In this document: in pieces, positions 1 through 5,064 of the stretch
How the letters are laid out: the number at the start of each line of letters is the position of its first letter
How positions within the stretch are numbered: position 1 is the stretch's first letter
Source of the DNA: Pseudomonadota bacterium
GTDB taxonomy: Bacteria > Pseudomonadota > Gammaproteobacteria > Burkholderiales > Burkholderiaceae_B
Assembly (NCBI GenBank): GCA_023437255.1
Contig: JAEZGR010000231.1
Coordinates: forward strand, 1-5,064
Reading direction: 5' to 3'
DNA: 5,064 bases
The notes under the pieces: model-generated
Databases searched by the model: none
The model's input: only the letters and a program-made list of their open reading frames with translations
Told to the model about the DNA's origin: nothing
Program-made: the position numbers and the translations under genes

Positions 1-2
1 AG

Positions 3-116
3 GCAGAAGTCAAGGCGGATCCACCCACCCGCAAGGTGGAAGTGATCACCACAGCGAGCCGGGAACAGATCGAAGCGGCCCTGCGGGAGGCCGACTTCCC
101 GCCACAGGCGGCGTAA
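3..116 (+). CDS. C-terminal end of a heavy-metal-associated (HMA) domain protein, probably a copper chaperone (5' end outside window)
   Basis: Only the last 37 codons are present, read in the third forward frame and ending at TAA (114-116). The visible peptide ends in VEVITTASREQIEAALREAD followed by FPPQAA. It has the layout of the second half of an HMA (ferredoxin-like, MerP/CopZ) domain: a beta strand (KVEVIT), a helix (SREQIEAALREA), then the 'G/D-[YF]-x-[PV]' turn that closes the fold. The metal-binding CxxC motif of such domains lies in the N-terminal half and is not in the window, so metal binding cannot be verified. Because the protein stops directly after the domain, a small free-standing cytoplasmic metallochaperone of about 65-75 residues is more likely than a P-type ATPase, where HMA domains are N-terminal. 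It converges on mmsB and has no obvious functional link to it. The assignment depends on a short fragment. Confidence 0.6.
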   Translation, partial: AEVKADPPTRKVEVITTASREQIEAALREADFPPQAA

Positions 117-119
117 GAA

Positions 120-137
120 GCGCCGCCCAGGCGGCGC
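120..137. terminator. GC-rich hairpin between convergent genes, possible weak bidirectional terminator
   Basis: GCGCCGCC (120-127) and GGCGGCGC (130-137) are perfect inverted repeats. They give a 7-bp all-G/C stem with a four-base CCAG loop. The hairpin sits 3 bp after the stop codon of the plus-strand HMA gene and 10 bp beyond the mmsB stop codon on the minus strand, where a shared terminator is expected. There is no T tract on the plus strand. On the minus strand the stem is followed only by a short TTCTTA, so intrinsic termination would be weak and is inferred. Confidence 0.5.
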
Positions 138-147
138 ATCAGACGGC

Positions 148-1044
148 TCAGGCTCCCTGTGAGGGCTCCTGCATCATGCGAATGATGCTCGAGAAATCTA
201 GACGACCATTACCCGCACGGCTGTGCGCGGAATACAGCGCGTGGGCGAGTGCGCCCATGGGGGTGACGCCCTTGACCGCACGCACATTTTCCTGAGCCAG
301 GCCCAGGTCCTTGAGCATGAGATCAACCCCGAAGCCGCCGGCATAGTTCTTGGAAGACGGCACGTTTTCCATCACACCGGGCATGGGGTTGTATTTCTCG
401 AGCGCCCAGTTGCCGCCCGAGCTGCGACGCATGATCTCGGCCAGCACCTTGGGGTCGAGGCCGTTGGCCACACCCAATGACATGGCTTCGGAAGTACCGA
501 TCATGAGAATGCCAAGCAGCATGTTGTTGCAGATCTTGGCGGTCTGCCCTGCGCCCGCGTCGCCTGCGTGGAAGATGTTCGCACCCATTTTTTCAAGAAT
601 CGGGCGCGCCCGCTCGAAGTCGGCCTCTTTGCCACCCACGATGAAGGTGAGGGTTCCGGCAATGGCGCCGCCGGTTCCTCCGGACACCGGGGCATCAATC
701 GCGGCGATGCCGCGCTTCTCGGCCTCGGCCGCCACCTTGCGTGAAGACTCGGCTGCGATGGTGCTGCAATCAATCAGCAGCGCCCCGGACTTCATTTGAT
801 CCAGCAGACCGTTTTCGCCCAGGTAGAGCTGTTCAACGTGCTGGCTGGCGGGCAGCATGCTGATCACCACTTCGGCGTCACGGGCCGCCGCGACCGCCGA
901 ATCGGCAATCGTCACGCCCTGTTCACGCAGCGCATCGCAACTTGCCGCGGAAATGTCATAGGCACTGAGCGTGAACCCCGCCTTGTGCAGATTCAGCGCC
1001 ATGGGCCCGCCCATATTGCCCAGACCGATAAAAGCGATCTTCAT
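148..1044 (-). CDS. mmsB: 3-hydroxyisobutyrate dehydrogenase (MmsB), beta-hydroxyacid dehydrogenase family
   Basis: This cytoplasmic enzyme oxidises 3-hydroxyisobutyrate to methylmalonate semialdehyde with NAD+, the step before MmsA in valine breakdown. The 298 residues match the usual family length. The N-terminal Rossmann fold has GLGNMG at residues 7-12. An acidic residue ending the second strand (AYD, D30) favours NAD over NADP. The substrate loop DAPVSGGTGGA lies at 117-127 (S121, G122). The catalytic lysine is K170 in the AKICNN stretch, with N174 four residues on, and the late conserved KDL motif is at K245-L247. The start is fixed by GGAG (minus strand, 1053-1056) eight bases before ATG. 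It lies 30 bp downstream of mmsA on the same strand, so the two are probably co-transcribed, in the order known from Pseudomonas mmsAB. The related tartronate semialdehyde reductase (GlxR) shares the fold, but the mmsA neighbour argues for MmsB. Confidence 0.93.
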   Translation of the reverse strand: MKIAFIGLGNMGGPMALNLHKAGFTLSAYDISAASCDALREQGVTIADSAVAAARDAEVVISMLPASQHVEQLYLGENGLLDQMKSGALLIDCSTIAAESSRKVAAEAEKRGIAAIDAPVSGGTGGAIAGTLTFIVGGKEADFERARPILEKMGANIFHAGDAGAGQTAKICNNMLLGILMIGTSEAMSLGVANGLDPKVLAEIMRRSSGGNWALEKYNPMPGVMENVPSSKNYAGGFGVDLMLKDLGLAQENVRAVKGVTPMGALAHALYSAHSRAGNGRLDFSSIIRMMQEPSQGA

Positions 1045-1052
1045 GTTCTTGT

Positions 1053-1056
1053 CTCC
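1053..1056 (-). promoter_or_regulatory. Ribosome binding site of mmsB
   Basis: GGAG on the minus strand, eight bases before the ATG at 1044. It is part of a 10-mer, ACGGAGACAA (1049-1058), that also occurs upstream of mmsA. It lies inside the 30-bp mmsA-mmsB gap, which holds no promoter-like sequence that I can see. Confidence 0.75.
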
Positions 1057-1074
1057 GTCTGATTATTGGTTTTA

Positions 1075-2622
1075 TTACTTCAGGCTGATGGTGGTGTTCA
1101 CCGCATGCGCCACGGTGCTGTCGTCGAACCAGCGCTCGGTGACGGTCTTGGTCTGAGTGTAGAACAGGATCACCTGCTTGCCGTAGGGGCCCAGGTCGCC
1201 CAGCTTGGAAGCCCGTGAGCCAGAGAACGAGAAGAGCGGAACTGGTACGGGAATCGGCAGGTTGATCCCCACCTGGCCGACGTCGATCTCTTCACGGAAA
1301 TGGTGTGCGGCGGCACCCGATTGCGTGAAGATGGCCGTACCGTTGCCATTCGGGTTGGCGTTGATGATTTCGATGGCCTCGTCGATATCGGCAGCGTCCA
1401 TCACGCACAGCACCGGGCCAAAGATTTCCTGCTCGTAAATGGTCATGTCCGACTTCACGCCCGAGAAGATCGTGGGTCCGACGAAGTTGCCCTGTTCGTA
1501 GCCAGGCACCTGTGGGTTACGACCGTCGAGTTCGAGCGTTGCGCCTTCGGCCACACCCCGCTCGATCAGACCGACCACGCGGTCACGGGCAGCCTTCGAA
1601 ATGAGCGGGCCGACATCGGTGCCCGGCTCGGTGCCCGCGCTGACCTTGAGCGTGCGTGCTTTTTCGACCAGATCGGGAATCCACTTGCGCGCCTCGCCGA
1701 CCAGAATGGCCACGGACAGGGCCATGCAGCGCTGTCCCGCCGCACCGAAGGCCGCACCGGCCAGCGCGTTGAGCGTTTGCTCTTTGTTGGCATCAGGCAT
1801 GATGATGGCGTGGTTCTTGGCACCCATCATGCACTGCACACGCTTGCCGGCAAGGCTGGCGCGGTTGTAGACGTGCGTGCCTACGCGAGTGGAACCCACG
1901 AAGCTGATCGCCTTGATATCCGTATGGTCACAAATGGCGTTAACCACCTCTTCGCCGCCATGCACCACGTTCAGCACGCCCGGCGGCACACCGGCTTCGT
2001 GTGCGAGTTCGACCAGACGCATGGTGACCATGGGATCCTGTTCGGAAGGCTTGAGCACGAATGTGTTGCCGCAGGCAATGGCCATCGGGAACATCCCCAG
2101 GGGAAGCATGGCGGGGAATTTGAACGGGGTGAGGCCCGCGCAGACGCCCAGCGGCTGCAAGACGGTATAGGTGTCGACGCCGCCAGCCACGTTATTGGCC
2201 AGTTCGCCCAGCTGCAACGTGCCGATGTTGGCAGCATGTTCCACCACTTCGAGGCCGCGGAACACATCGCCTTCGGCGTCAGGCAAGGTCTTGCCCTGCT
2301 CGCGCGACAGGAGCAGCGCCAGCTCACTCATGTTTTCGCGAATGAGTTGCTGCAGCTTCAGGAAGATGCGGGCACGGTTGCCAATGGGGGTCTTGCGCCA
2401 GGTCTTGAATGCCGCCTTTGCGCTGGCCACGGCCGCATCGACTTCTTCAGGGGTGGCAAACGGCACGCGCGCGAGCACTTCCTGAGTCGCGGGATTCACG
2501 ACATCGCGCCATTGATTGCTGCGGGACTCGACAAGTTTTCCGTCGATAAGCAACTTGACGGTGGGAACGTTCTGCACGAACTGGTTTTCGCCTTGCGTGG
2601 CGAGGGCGGCGTTGCTGGTCAT
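1075..2622 (-). CDS. mmsA: Methylmalonate-semialdehyde dehydrogenase (CoA-acylating), MmsA
   Basis: A CoA-dependent aldehyde dehydrogenase that converts methylmalonate semialdehyde, NAD+ and CoA to propionyl-CoA, CO2 and NADH; it also acts on malonate semialdehyde. The chosen start gives 515 residues, close to the family's ~500. Motifs in order: [14 protein letters not shown] (41-54); [10 protein letters not shown] (121-130), whose R122 fits the substrate-carboxylate Arg of this family; [12 protein letters not shown] (186-197) for [11 protein letters not shown] (241-248); MMGAKNH (265-271), the MmsA replacement for the ELGGK general-base motif of hydrolytic ALDHs; GQRCMA with catalytic C299 and R298; YEQEIFGP with E399; and the C-terminal [17 protein letters not shown] with FYTQTKTVT. 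Odd points: K168 in TPFKFP where the oxyanion Asn is expected, and G176 where Trp is usual. The frame is open 40 codons further upstream to 2742, but ATG at 2622 has GGAGA six bases before it, and the extension has no family resemblance. It is first gene of the mmsAB operon and divergent from lysR. Confidence 0.94.
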   Translation of the reverse strand: MTSNAALATQGENQFVQNVPTVKLLIDGKLVESRSNQWRDVVNPATQEVLARVPFATPEEVDAAVASAKAAFKTWRKTPIGNRARIFLKLQQLIRENMSELALLLSREQGKTLPDAEGDVFRGLEVVEHAANIGTLQLGELANNVAGGVDTYTVLQPLGVCAGLTPFKFPAMLPLGMFPMAIACGNTFVLKPSEQDPMVTMRLVELAHEAGVPPGVLNVVHGGEEVVNAICDHTDIKAISFVGSTRVGTHVYNRASLAGKRVQCMMGAKNHAIIMPDANKEQTLNALAGAAFGAAGQRCMALSVAILVGEARKWIPDLVEKARTLKVSAGTEPGTDVGPLISKAARDRVVGLIERGVAEGATLELDGRNPQVPGYEQGNFVGPTIFSGVKSDMTIYEQEIFGPVLCVMDAADIDEAIEIINANPNGNGTAIFTQSGAAAHHFREEIDVGQVGINLPIPVPVPLFSFSGSRASKLGDLGPYGKQVILFYTQTKTVTERWFDDSTVAHAVNTTISLK

Positions 2623-2627
2623 GGTTG

Positions 2628-2632
2628 TCTCC
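2628..2632 (-). promoter_or_regulatory. Ribosome binding site that decides the mmsA start
   Basis: GGAGA on the minus strand ends about six bases before the ATG at 2622. This selects the 515-residue MmsA over the longer open frame from 2742, whose ATG falls inside the lysR Shine-Dalgarno region and beyond the likely mmsA promoter. Confidence 0.75.
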
Positions 2633-2674
2633 GTAATGCTTGTGAATGGGCGCAATTCGAGTGCGTCGTATGGA

Positions 2675-2703
2675 TTGATGCTAGCTTTGCAAAACTGCAT
2701 AAT
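2675..2703 (+). promoter_or_regulatory. Predicted sigma70 promoter of the lysR gene
   Basis: TTGATG (2675-2680, four of six to TTGACA) is followed after exactly 17 bp by CATAAT (2698-2703, five of six to TATAAT). Transcription would start near 2710 and give a leader of about 44 bases to the GTG start. Its -35 overlaps the predicted mmsA -10, and its -10 overlaps the predicted mmsA -35, so RNA polymerase could occupy only one promoter at a time. The prediction is by eye only. Confidence 0.5.
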
Positions 2704-2706
2704 CAA
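2678..2706 (-). promoter_or_regulatory. Predicted sigma70 promoter of the mmsA-mmsB operon
   Basis: On the minus strand, TTGATT (2701-2706) is followed after 17 bp by TAGCAT (2678-2683). Each hexamer matches the consensus at four of six positions, as expected for an activator-dependent promoter. Transcription would begin near 2671, about 49 bases before the mmsA ATG. The leader contains an imperfect dyad, CGCA...TGCG (2651-2665), of unknown meaning. The call rests on hexamers and spacing alone. Confidence 0.4.
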
Positions 2707-2736
2707 GAGCCAATTTCGCGCAGTGGTTTTGCATAA
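2686..2736. promoter_or_regulatory. Candidate LysR-type regulator binding region with inverted and direct repeats
   Basis: TGCAAAAC (2688-2695) is inverted as GTTTTGCA (2726-2733), with 30 bp between the arms. TGCATAA occurs directly at 2696-2702 and again at 2730-2736, with starts 34 bp apart, about three helical turns. The distal copies lie around -55 to -65 relative to the predicted mmsA start, the usual place for a LysR recognition site. The proximal copies lie between its -10 and -35, where LysR activation sites often sit. TTTGCAAA (2686-2693) is itself a perfect palindrome. Function as an operator is inferred. Confidence 0.4.
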
Positions 2737-2742
2737 ATACAC

Positions 2743-2748
2743 AGGAGG
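2743..2748 (+). promoter_or_regulatory. Strong ribosome binding site for the GTG start of lysR
   Basis: A full AGGAGG lies five bases before GTG at 2754. It decides the start. The next in-frame ATG is codon 43 and would remove the DNA-binding helices, so the unusual start codon is well supported. Confidence 0.85.
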
Positions 2749-2753
2749 CAGGG

Positions 2754-3647
2754 GTGGACTGGGACAATCTGCGCTATTTTCTGGAGCTTTCCCGTGCCGG
2801 GACGCTCACGGCTGCAGCGCGACGCCTGGGGGTGGATCACACCACCGTGGCGCGTCGCATTCAGGCACTCGAGCGTGGCATGGGCACGCAGCTGTTTCTG
2901 CGTGAAGCCAGCGGACATCGCCTGACCGAGGCCGGCCGTCGCCTGATGCCGCAGGTCGAAGACATGGAGGCCTCGTACCGGAAACTCGAGTTCTCGTCGC
3001 CGCCCGCAACGCAGGAGGAACTGGCCGGCGTGGTTCGCGTGGGGGTCACCGAGGCCTTCAGCACCGTCATTCTGGCGCCAGCGCTGGCCACGTTTGCGCA
3101 GCAGCATCCTCGCCTCGTGATTGATCTGCTGGCGCTGCCGCGCCAAGTGAACCTCTCGAGGCGCGAAGCCGATATCGTGATCTCGCTCGAACGCCCCGCC
3201 CGCGGCCCCGTGATGACCACCCGGCTGTGCGATTACACCCTGCATCTGTATGCAGCCAAGCAGTACCTCAAGAAGCATCCGCCCATTCGCAACCTCGATG
3301 ACCTGCAGGGTTTGAGCTTCATCGGCTACGTGGAGGACCTGCTCTTTTCAAAGGAGTTGCAGTATCTCGATGATGCACATCGGCCGGAGCGCATCGCCCT
3401 GCGCAGCACAAGCCTGCTGGCTCAATACCAGGCCACCCGCGCGGCCGCCGGGGTGGCAGTGCTGCCGGCATTCGTCGCCGAGCATGACCCGCTACTTGAA
3501 CGCGTGCTACCGGGGCAGGTACGTTTCATACGTCGGTTCTGGATGTCGATGCCCAGTGAAAATCGGCCGCTTCCCCGCATGAAAGCCGTGTGGGATCTGA
3601 TCCGCGACACTGTCGAAGCGAATCAGACACTGCTCATGCCAGAATAG
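2754..3647 (+). CDS. LysR-type transcriptional regulator, probable regulator of mmsAB
   Basis: A 297-residue protein of standard LysR-family length, starting at GTG behind a perfect AGGAGG. The N-terminal winged helix-turn-helix covers about residues 1-62: [21 protein letters not shown] (6-26), then the recognition helix [13 protein letters not shown] (28-40), then the wing with LTEAGRRL (57-64). A linker helix runs to about residue 90. The periplasmic-binding-protein-like effector domain starts at [11 protein letters not shown] (92-102), and a typical late signature is [17 protein letters not shown] (230-246). It is divergent from mmsA across 131 bp holding candidate operator repeats, so it probably controls mmsAB and its own expression, perhaps in response to 3-hydroxyisobutyrate or a related acid. 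The effector is inferred. It also converges with the CoA-transferase operon, which it might control less directly. No membrane segment is seen. Confidence 0.92.
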   Translation: MDWDNLRYFLELSRAGTLTAAARRLGVDHTTVARRIQALERGMGTQLFLREASGHRLTEAGRRLMPQVEDMEASYRKLEFSSPPATQEELAGVVRVGVTEAFSTVILAPALATFAQQHPRLVIDLLALPRQVNLSRREADIVISLERPARGPVMTTRLCDYTLHLYAAKQYLKKHPPIRNLDDLQGLSFIGYVEDLLFSKELQYLDDAHRPERIALRSTSLLAQYQATRAAAGVAVLPAFVAEHDPLLERVLPGQVRFIRRFWMSMPSENRPLPRMKAVWDLIRDTVEANQTLLMPE

Positions 3648-3689
3648 GCGAGGCTGTGAGCAAACCGGCGAGTAAATCAGCGGGATGCA
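3648..3689. other. Convergent intergenic gap of 42 bp without a recognisable terminator
   Basis: This is the space between the stop codons of lysR and the CoA-transferase gene. I see no stable inverted repeat and no T tract on either strand. Termination here may be Rho-dependent, or the transcripts may overlap. Only a short repeat of GGCGAG is visible. Confidence 0.5.
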
Positions 3690-4871
3690 TCAGATCGCGC
3701 CCCGTGTGCGCAAGGACGCTATCAACGCTTCAGACAAGCCCAATTCCTGCAGTATGGACAGCGTGTGCTGACCCAGCGCAGGCACCCCCTCCATGCGCGG
3801 CGAATATCCACTGTTGTTCGCGGGCGGCAACAGGGCGGGAATCTCGCCGTTTGGCGTATCCACCGTCACCCAGCGCTCCCGCGCATGTAGCTGTGGATGC
3901 GCCCACACCGCCGCCATGTCGTTCACGCGGGCGTTAGCAATTTTTACGGCGTCCAGCCGCTCCACCACCTGCTGGGCGCTCAGCGCTGAAAAGACCTCGT
4001 GAATGATGGCCTGCAATTCGCTACGGTGAGCCACGCGTTGCGAGTTCGACGAAAAGCGAGCGTCGGTTGCCAGCTCGGGGCGCTGCAGTACCCCTTCGCA
4101 GAAGGCCCGCCATTCGCGCTCGTTCTGCAGTCCCAGCATCACCGACACGCCGTCCCCCGCGCGGAACGGGCCATAGGGGTAGATCGTGGCATGTGAAGCG
4201 CCCGCGCGCTGCGGCGGTGAGGCGCCATCGAACGCGTAGTACATCGGGAATCCCATCCACTCCACCATGCCTTCGAGCATCGAGACCTCGACTCGGCTGC
4301 CCACGCCCGTCTTTCCCCGTTGCAGCAGCGCCGCCAGAATGCCGCTGTACGCGTACATGCCTGCCGCAATGTCGGCAATCGAGCAGCCCGCCTTGGCCGG
4401 TTCGTCGGCGCTGCCTGTCACTGAAAGAAAACCCGATTCGCTCTGAATCAAAAGGTCGTATGCCTTCTTGTCGCGATAAGGCCCGTCGTCACCGTAGCCG
4501 GAAATATCGCAAACGATGAGACGGGGATGCGACGCCTTCAGCGCCTCGAACGACAGCCCCATGCGGGCAGTCGCGCCGGGCGCCAGGTTCTGCACAAGGA
4601 CGTCGGCTTCGGCCAGCAGGGTGTCAAGCACACGCCTGGCGTCGGGGTGCTTCAAGTCAAGCGTGAGACTTTCCTTGGAGCGATTGGTCCAGACGAAGTG
4701 CGATGACAACCCTTGCACGCGCTCGTCGTAAGCGCGCGCAAAGTCGCCTGTTCCCGGGCGCTCGATCTTGATGACCCGCGCACCCAGGTCGGCCAGCTGA
4801 CGCGTGCAGAAGGGTGCCGCAATGGCGTGTTCGAGGGTAACGACAGTAATGCCGTCGAGTGGACGTGACAT
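3690..4871 (-). CDS. Family III CoA-transferase (CaiB/BaiF type), substrate unknown
   Basis: A 393-residue cytoplasmic enzyme, a normal length for family III transferases, which move CoA between carboxylic acids through an aspartyl-CoA mixed anhydride. The N-terminal signature LDGITVVTLEHAIAAPFCTRQLADLG (5-30) leads into ARVIKIERPGTGDFAR (31-46), then NRSKESLTLDLK (63-74) and LVQNLAPGATARMGL (92-106). The nucleophile is most likely D167 in SIADIAAGMYA (164-174), by analogy with the Asp of formyl-CoA transferase. It is followed by LLQRGKTGVGSRVEVSMLEG (182-201), a family hallmark. The C-terminal part carries the FSSNSQRVAHRSEL and HPQLHARERWV segments typical of the subfamily. AGGGG (4880-4884, minus strand) lies eight bases before the ATG. 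The acyl-CoA dehydrogenase stop is only 15 bp upstream, so the two are co-transcribed and may be translationally coupled. The pair suggests activation then oxidation of an organic acid. The substrate cannot be read from the sequence. Confidence 0.9.
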   Translation of the reverse strand: MSRPLDGITVVTLEHAIAAPFCTRQLADLGARVIKIERPGTGDFARAYDERVQGLSSHFVWTNRSKESLTLDLKHPDARRVLDTLLAEADVLVQNLAPGATARMGLSFEALKASHPRLIVCDISGYGDDGPYRDKKAYDLLIQSESGFLSVTGSADEPAKAGCSIADIAAGMYAYSGILAALLQRGKTGVGSRVEVSMLEGMVEWMGFPMYYAFDGASPPQRAGASHATIYPYGPFRAGDGVSVMLGLQNEREWRAFCEGVLQRPELATDARFSSNSQRVAHRSELQAIIHEVFSALSAQQVVERLDAVKIANARVNDMAAVWAHPQLHARERWVTVDTPNGEIPALLPPANNSGYSPRMEGVPALGQHTLSILQELGLSEALIASLRTRGAI

Positions 4872-4879
4872 GCGAGAGA

Positions 4880-4884
4880 CCCCT
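4880..4884 (-). promoter_or_regulatory. Ribosome binding site of the CoA-transferase gene
   Basis: AGGGG on the minus strand, eight bases before the ATG at 4871. It falls in the 15-bp gap just after the TGA of the upstream acyl-CoA dehydrogenase gene, a layout that favours translational coupling. Confidence 0.65.
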
Positions 4885-4886
4885 GA

Positions 4887-5064
4887 TCAGAACGAGCGCG
4901 GCAGACCCAGCACGTGTTCGGCTATGTAGGAAAAAATGAGGTTGGTCGAAATAGGCGCGACCTGATAAAGGCGCGTTTCCCGGAACTTGCGCTCGATGTC
5001 GTATTCGTTGGCAAAGCCGAAGCCGCCGTAGGTTTGAAGGCAGACGTTGGCCGCCTCCCAGCTG
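4887..5064 (-). CDS. C-terminal end of an acyl-CoA dehydrogenase (5' part outside window)
   Basis: The last 58 complete codons are visible and end at TGA (plus-strand TCA, 4887-4889). The peptide contains QTYGGFGFANEYDIERKFRE, the C-terminal signature of the flavin-dependent acyl-CoA dehydrogenase superfamily (GGxG...EY..ER..R), then TRLYQVAPISTNLI, and it ends in HVLGLPRSF. Such enzymes form an alpha,beta double bond in an acyl-CoA and pass electrons to ETF. The catalytic Glu that follows the YQ pair in MCAD-type enzymes (YQIYEGT) is replaced by Pro here. The active base is therefore expected elsewhere, as in isovaleryl-CoA or long-chain enzymes, or the chemistry differs. It lies directly upstream of the CoA-transferase on the same strand and probably acts on that enzyme's CoA product. 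Family assignment is firm; substrate is unknown. Confidence 0.88.
   Translation of the reverse strand, partial: SWEAANVCLQTYGGFGFANEYDIERKFRETRLYQVAPISTNLIFSYIAEHVLGLPRSF

Noticed and set aside
350..799. A 149-codon plus-strand open frame opposite mmsB
   Set aside because: It lies entirely within the mmsB gene on the opposite strand. The mmsB product has all family motifs, and the antisense product resembles nothing.
148..1044. Tartronate semialdehyde reductase (GlxR) as the identity of the dehydrogenase
   Set aside because: The fold and motifs are shared, but the adjacent upstream mmsA and the absence of glyoxylate carboligase genes in the window favour 3-hydroxyisobutyrate dehydrogenase.
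1300..2736. A 478-codon open frame on the plus strand, opposite mmsA
   Set aside because: It is antisense to a clear MmsA over its whole length. Its His/Arg/Gly-rich product has no recognisable domain, which is typical of the shadow frame created by GC-biased codons on the other strand.
2623..2742. A 40-residue N-terminal extension of MmsA from an upstream in-frame ATG
   Set aside because: The extra residues do not resemble any aldehyde dehydrogenase start. They would span the predicted promoters, and the ATG at 2622 has its own well-placed ribosome binding site.
2703..3278. A 191-codon minus-strand open frame across the lysR gene and promoter region
   Set aside because: It overlaps the well-supported LysR DNA-binding domain, has no recognisable motif, and would cross the divergent promoter region.
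3648..3689. A terminator between lysR and the CoA-transferase gene
   Set aside because: No inverted repeat with a useful stem and no T tract could be found on either strand.
4067..4519. A 150-codon plus-strand open frame opposite the CoA-transferase gene
   Set aside because: Its Arg/Pro/Ser-rich composition, lack of a domain and full overlap with an intact CoA-transferase mark it as a shadow frame.

Overview
The window looks like an ordinary catabolic stretch of a high-GC proteobacterial chromosome. The most likely source is a betaproteobacterium of the Burkholderiales (Alcaligenaceae, Bordetella/Achromobacter-like). This rests on strongly GC-biased third codon positions, tightly packed genes, and C-terminal signatures of MmsA and of the acyl-CoA dehydrogenase that I associate with that order. 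The taxonomic call is recognition from memory, not a search. I see no mobile element, CRISPR array, RNA gene or phage gene, and no gene-free stretch over 131 bp.

Layout, left to right. (1) The last 37 codons of a plus-strand gene, probably a small heavy-metal-associated (HMA) copper-chaperone-like protein, end at 116. A GC-rich hairpin (120-137) separates it from (2) a minus-strand operon, mmsA then mmsB: methylmalonate-semialdehyde dehydrogenase (1075-2622) and 3-hydroxyisobutyrate dehydrogenase (148-1044), 30 bp apart. (3) A 131-bp divergent control region (2623-2753) carries two plausible face-to-face sigma70 promoters and short inverted and direct repeats. (4) A LysR-type regulator (2754-3647) is read rightward from a GTG start. 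(5) Converging on it is a second minus-strand operon: a family III (CaiB/BaiF) CoA-transferase (3690-4871), preceded by an acyl-CoA dehydrogenase of which only the C-terminus (4887-5064) is in the window.

How they fit. MmsB oxidises 3-hydroxyisobutyrate to methylmalonate semialdehyde, and MmsA converts that to propionyl-CoA; these are the last steps of valine (and related branched substrate) breakdown. The divergent LysR protein is the obvious candidate regulator. The CoA-transferase and acyl-CoA dehydrogenase form a separate acid-activation and dehydrogenation pair whose substrate cannot be read from the sequence.

The points most worth a second look are residue-level. MmsA has Lys where aldehyde dehydrogenases carry the oxyanion-hole Asn, with a second odd residue eight positions on. 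The acyl-CoA dehydrogenase tail has Pro where the MCAD-type catalytic Glu would lie. The regulatory region has overlapping divergent promoters with TGCATAA/TGCAAAAC repeats. I found no convincing evidence of a wholly new system.
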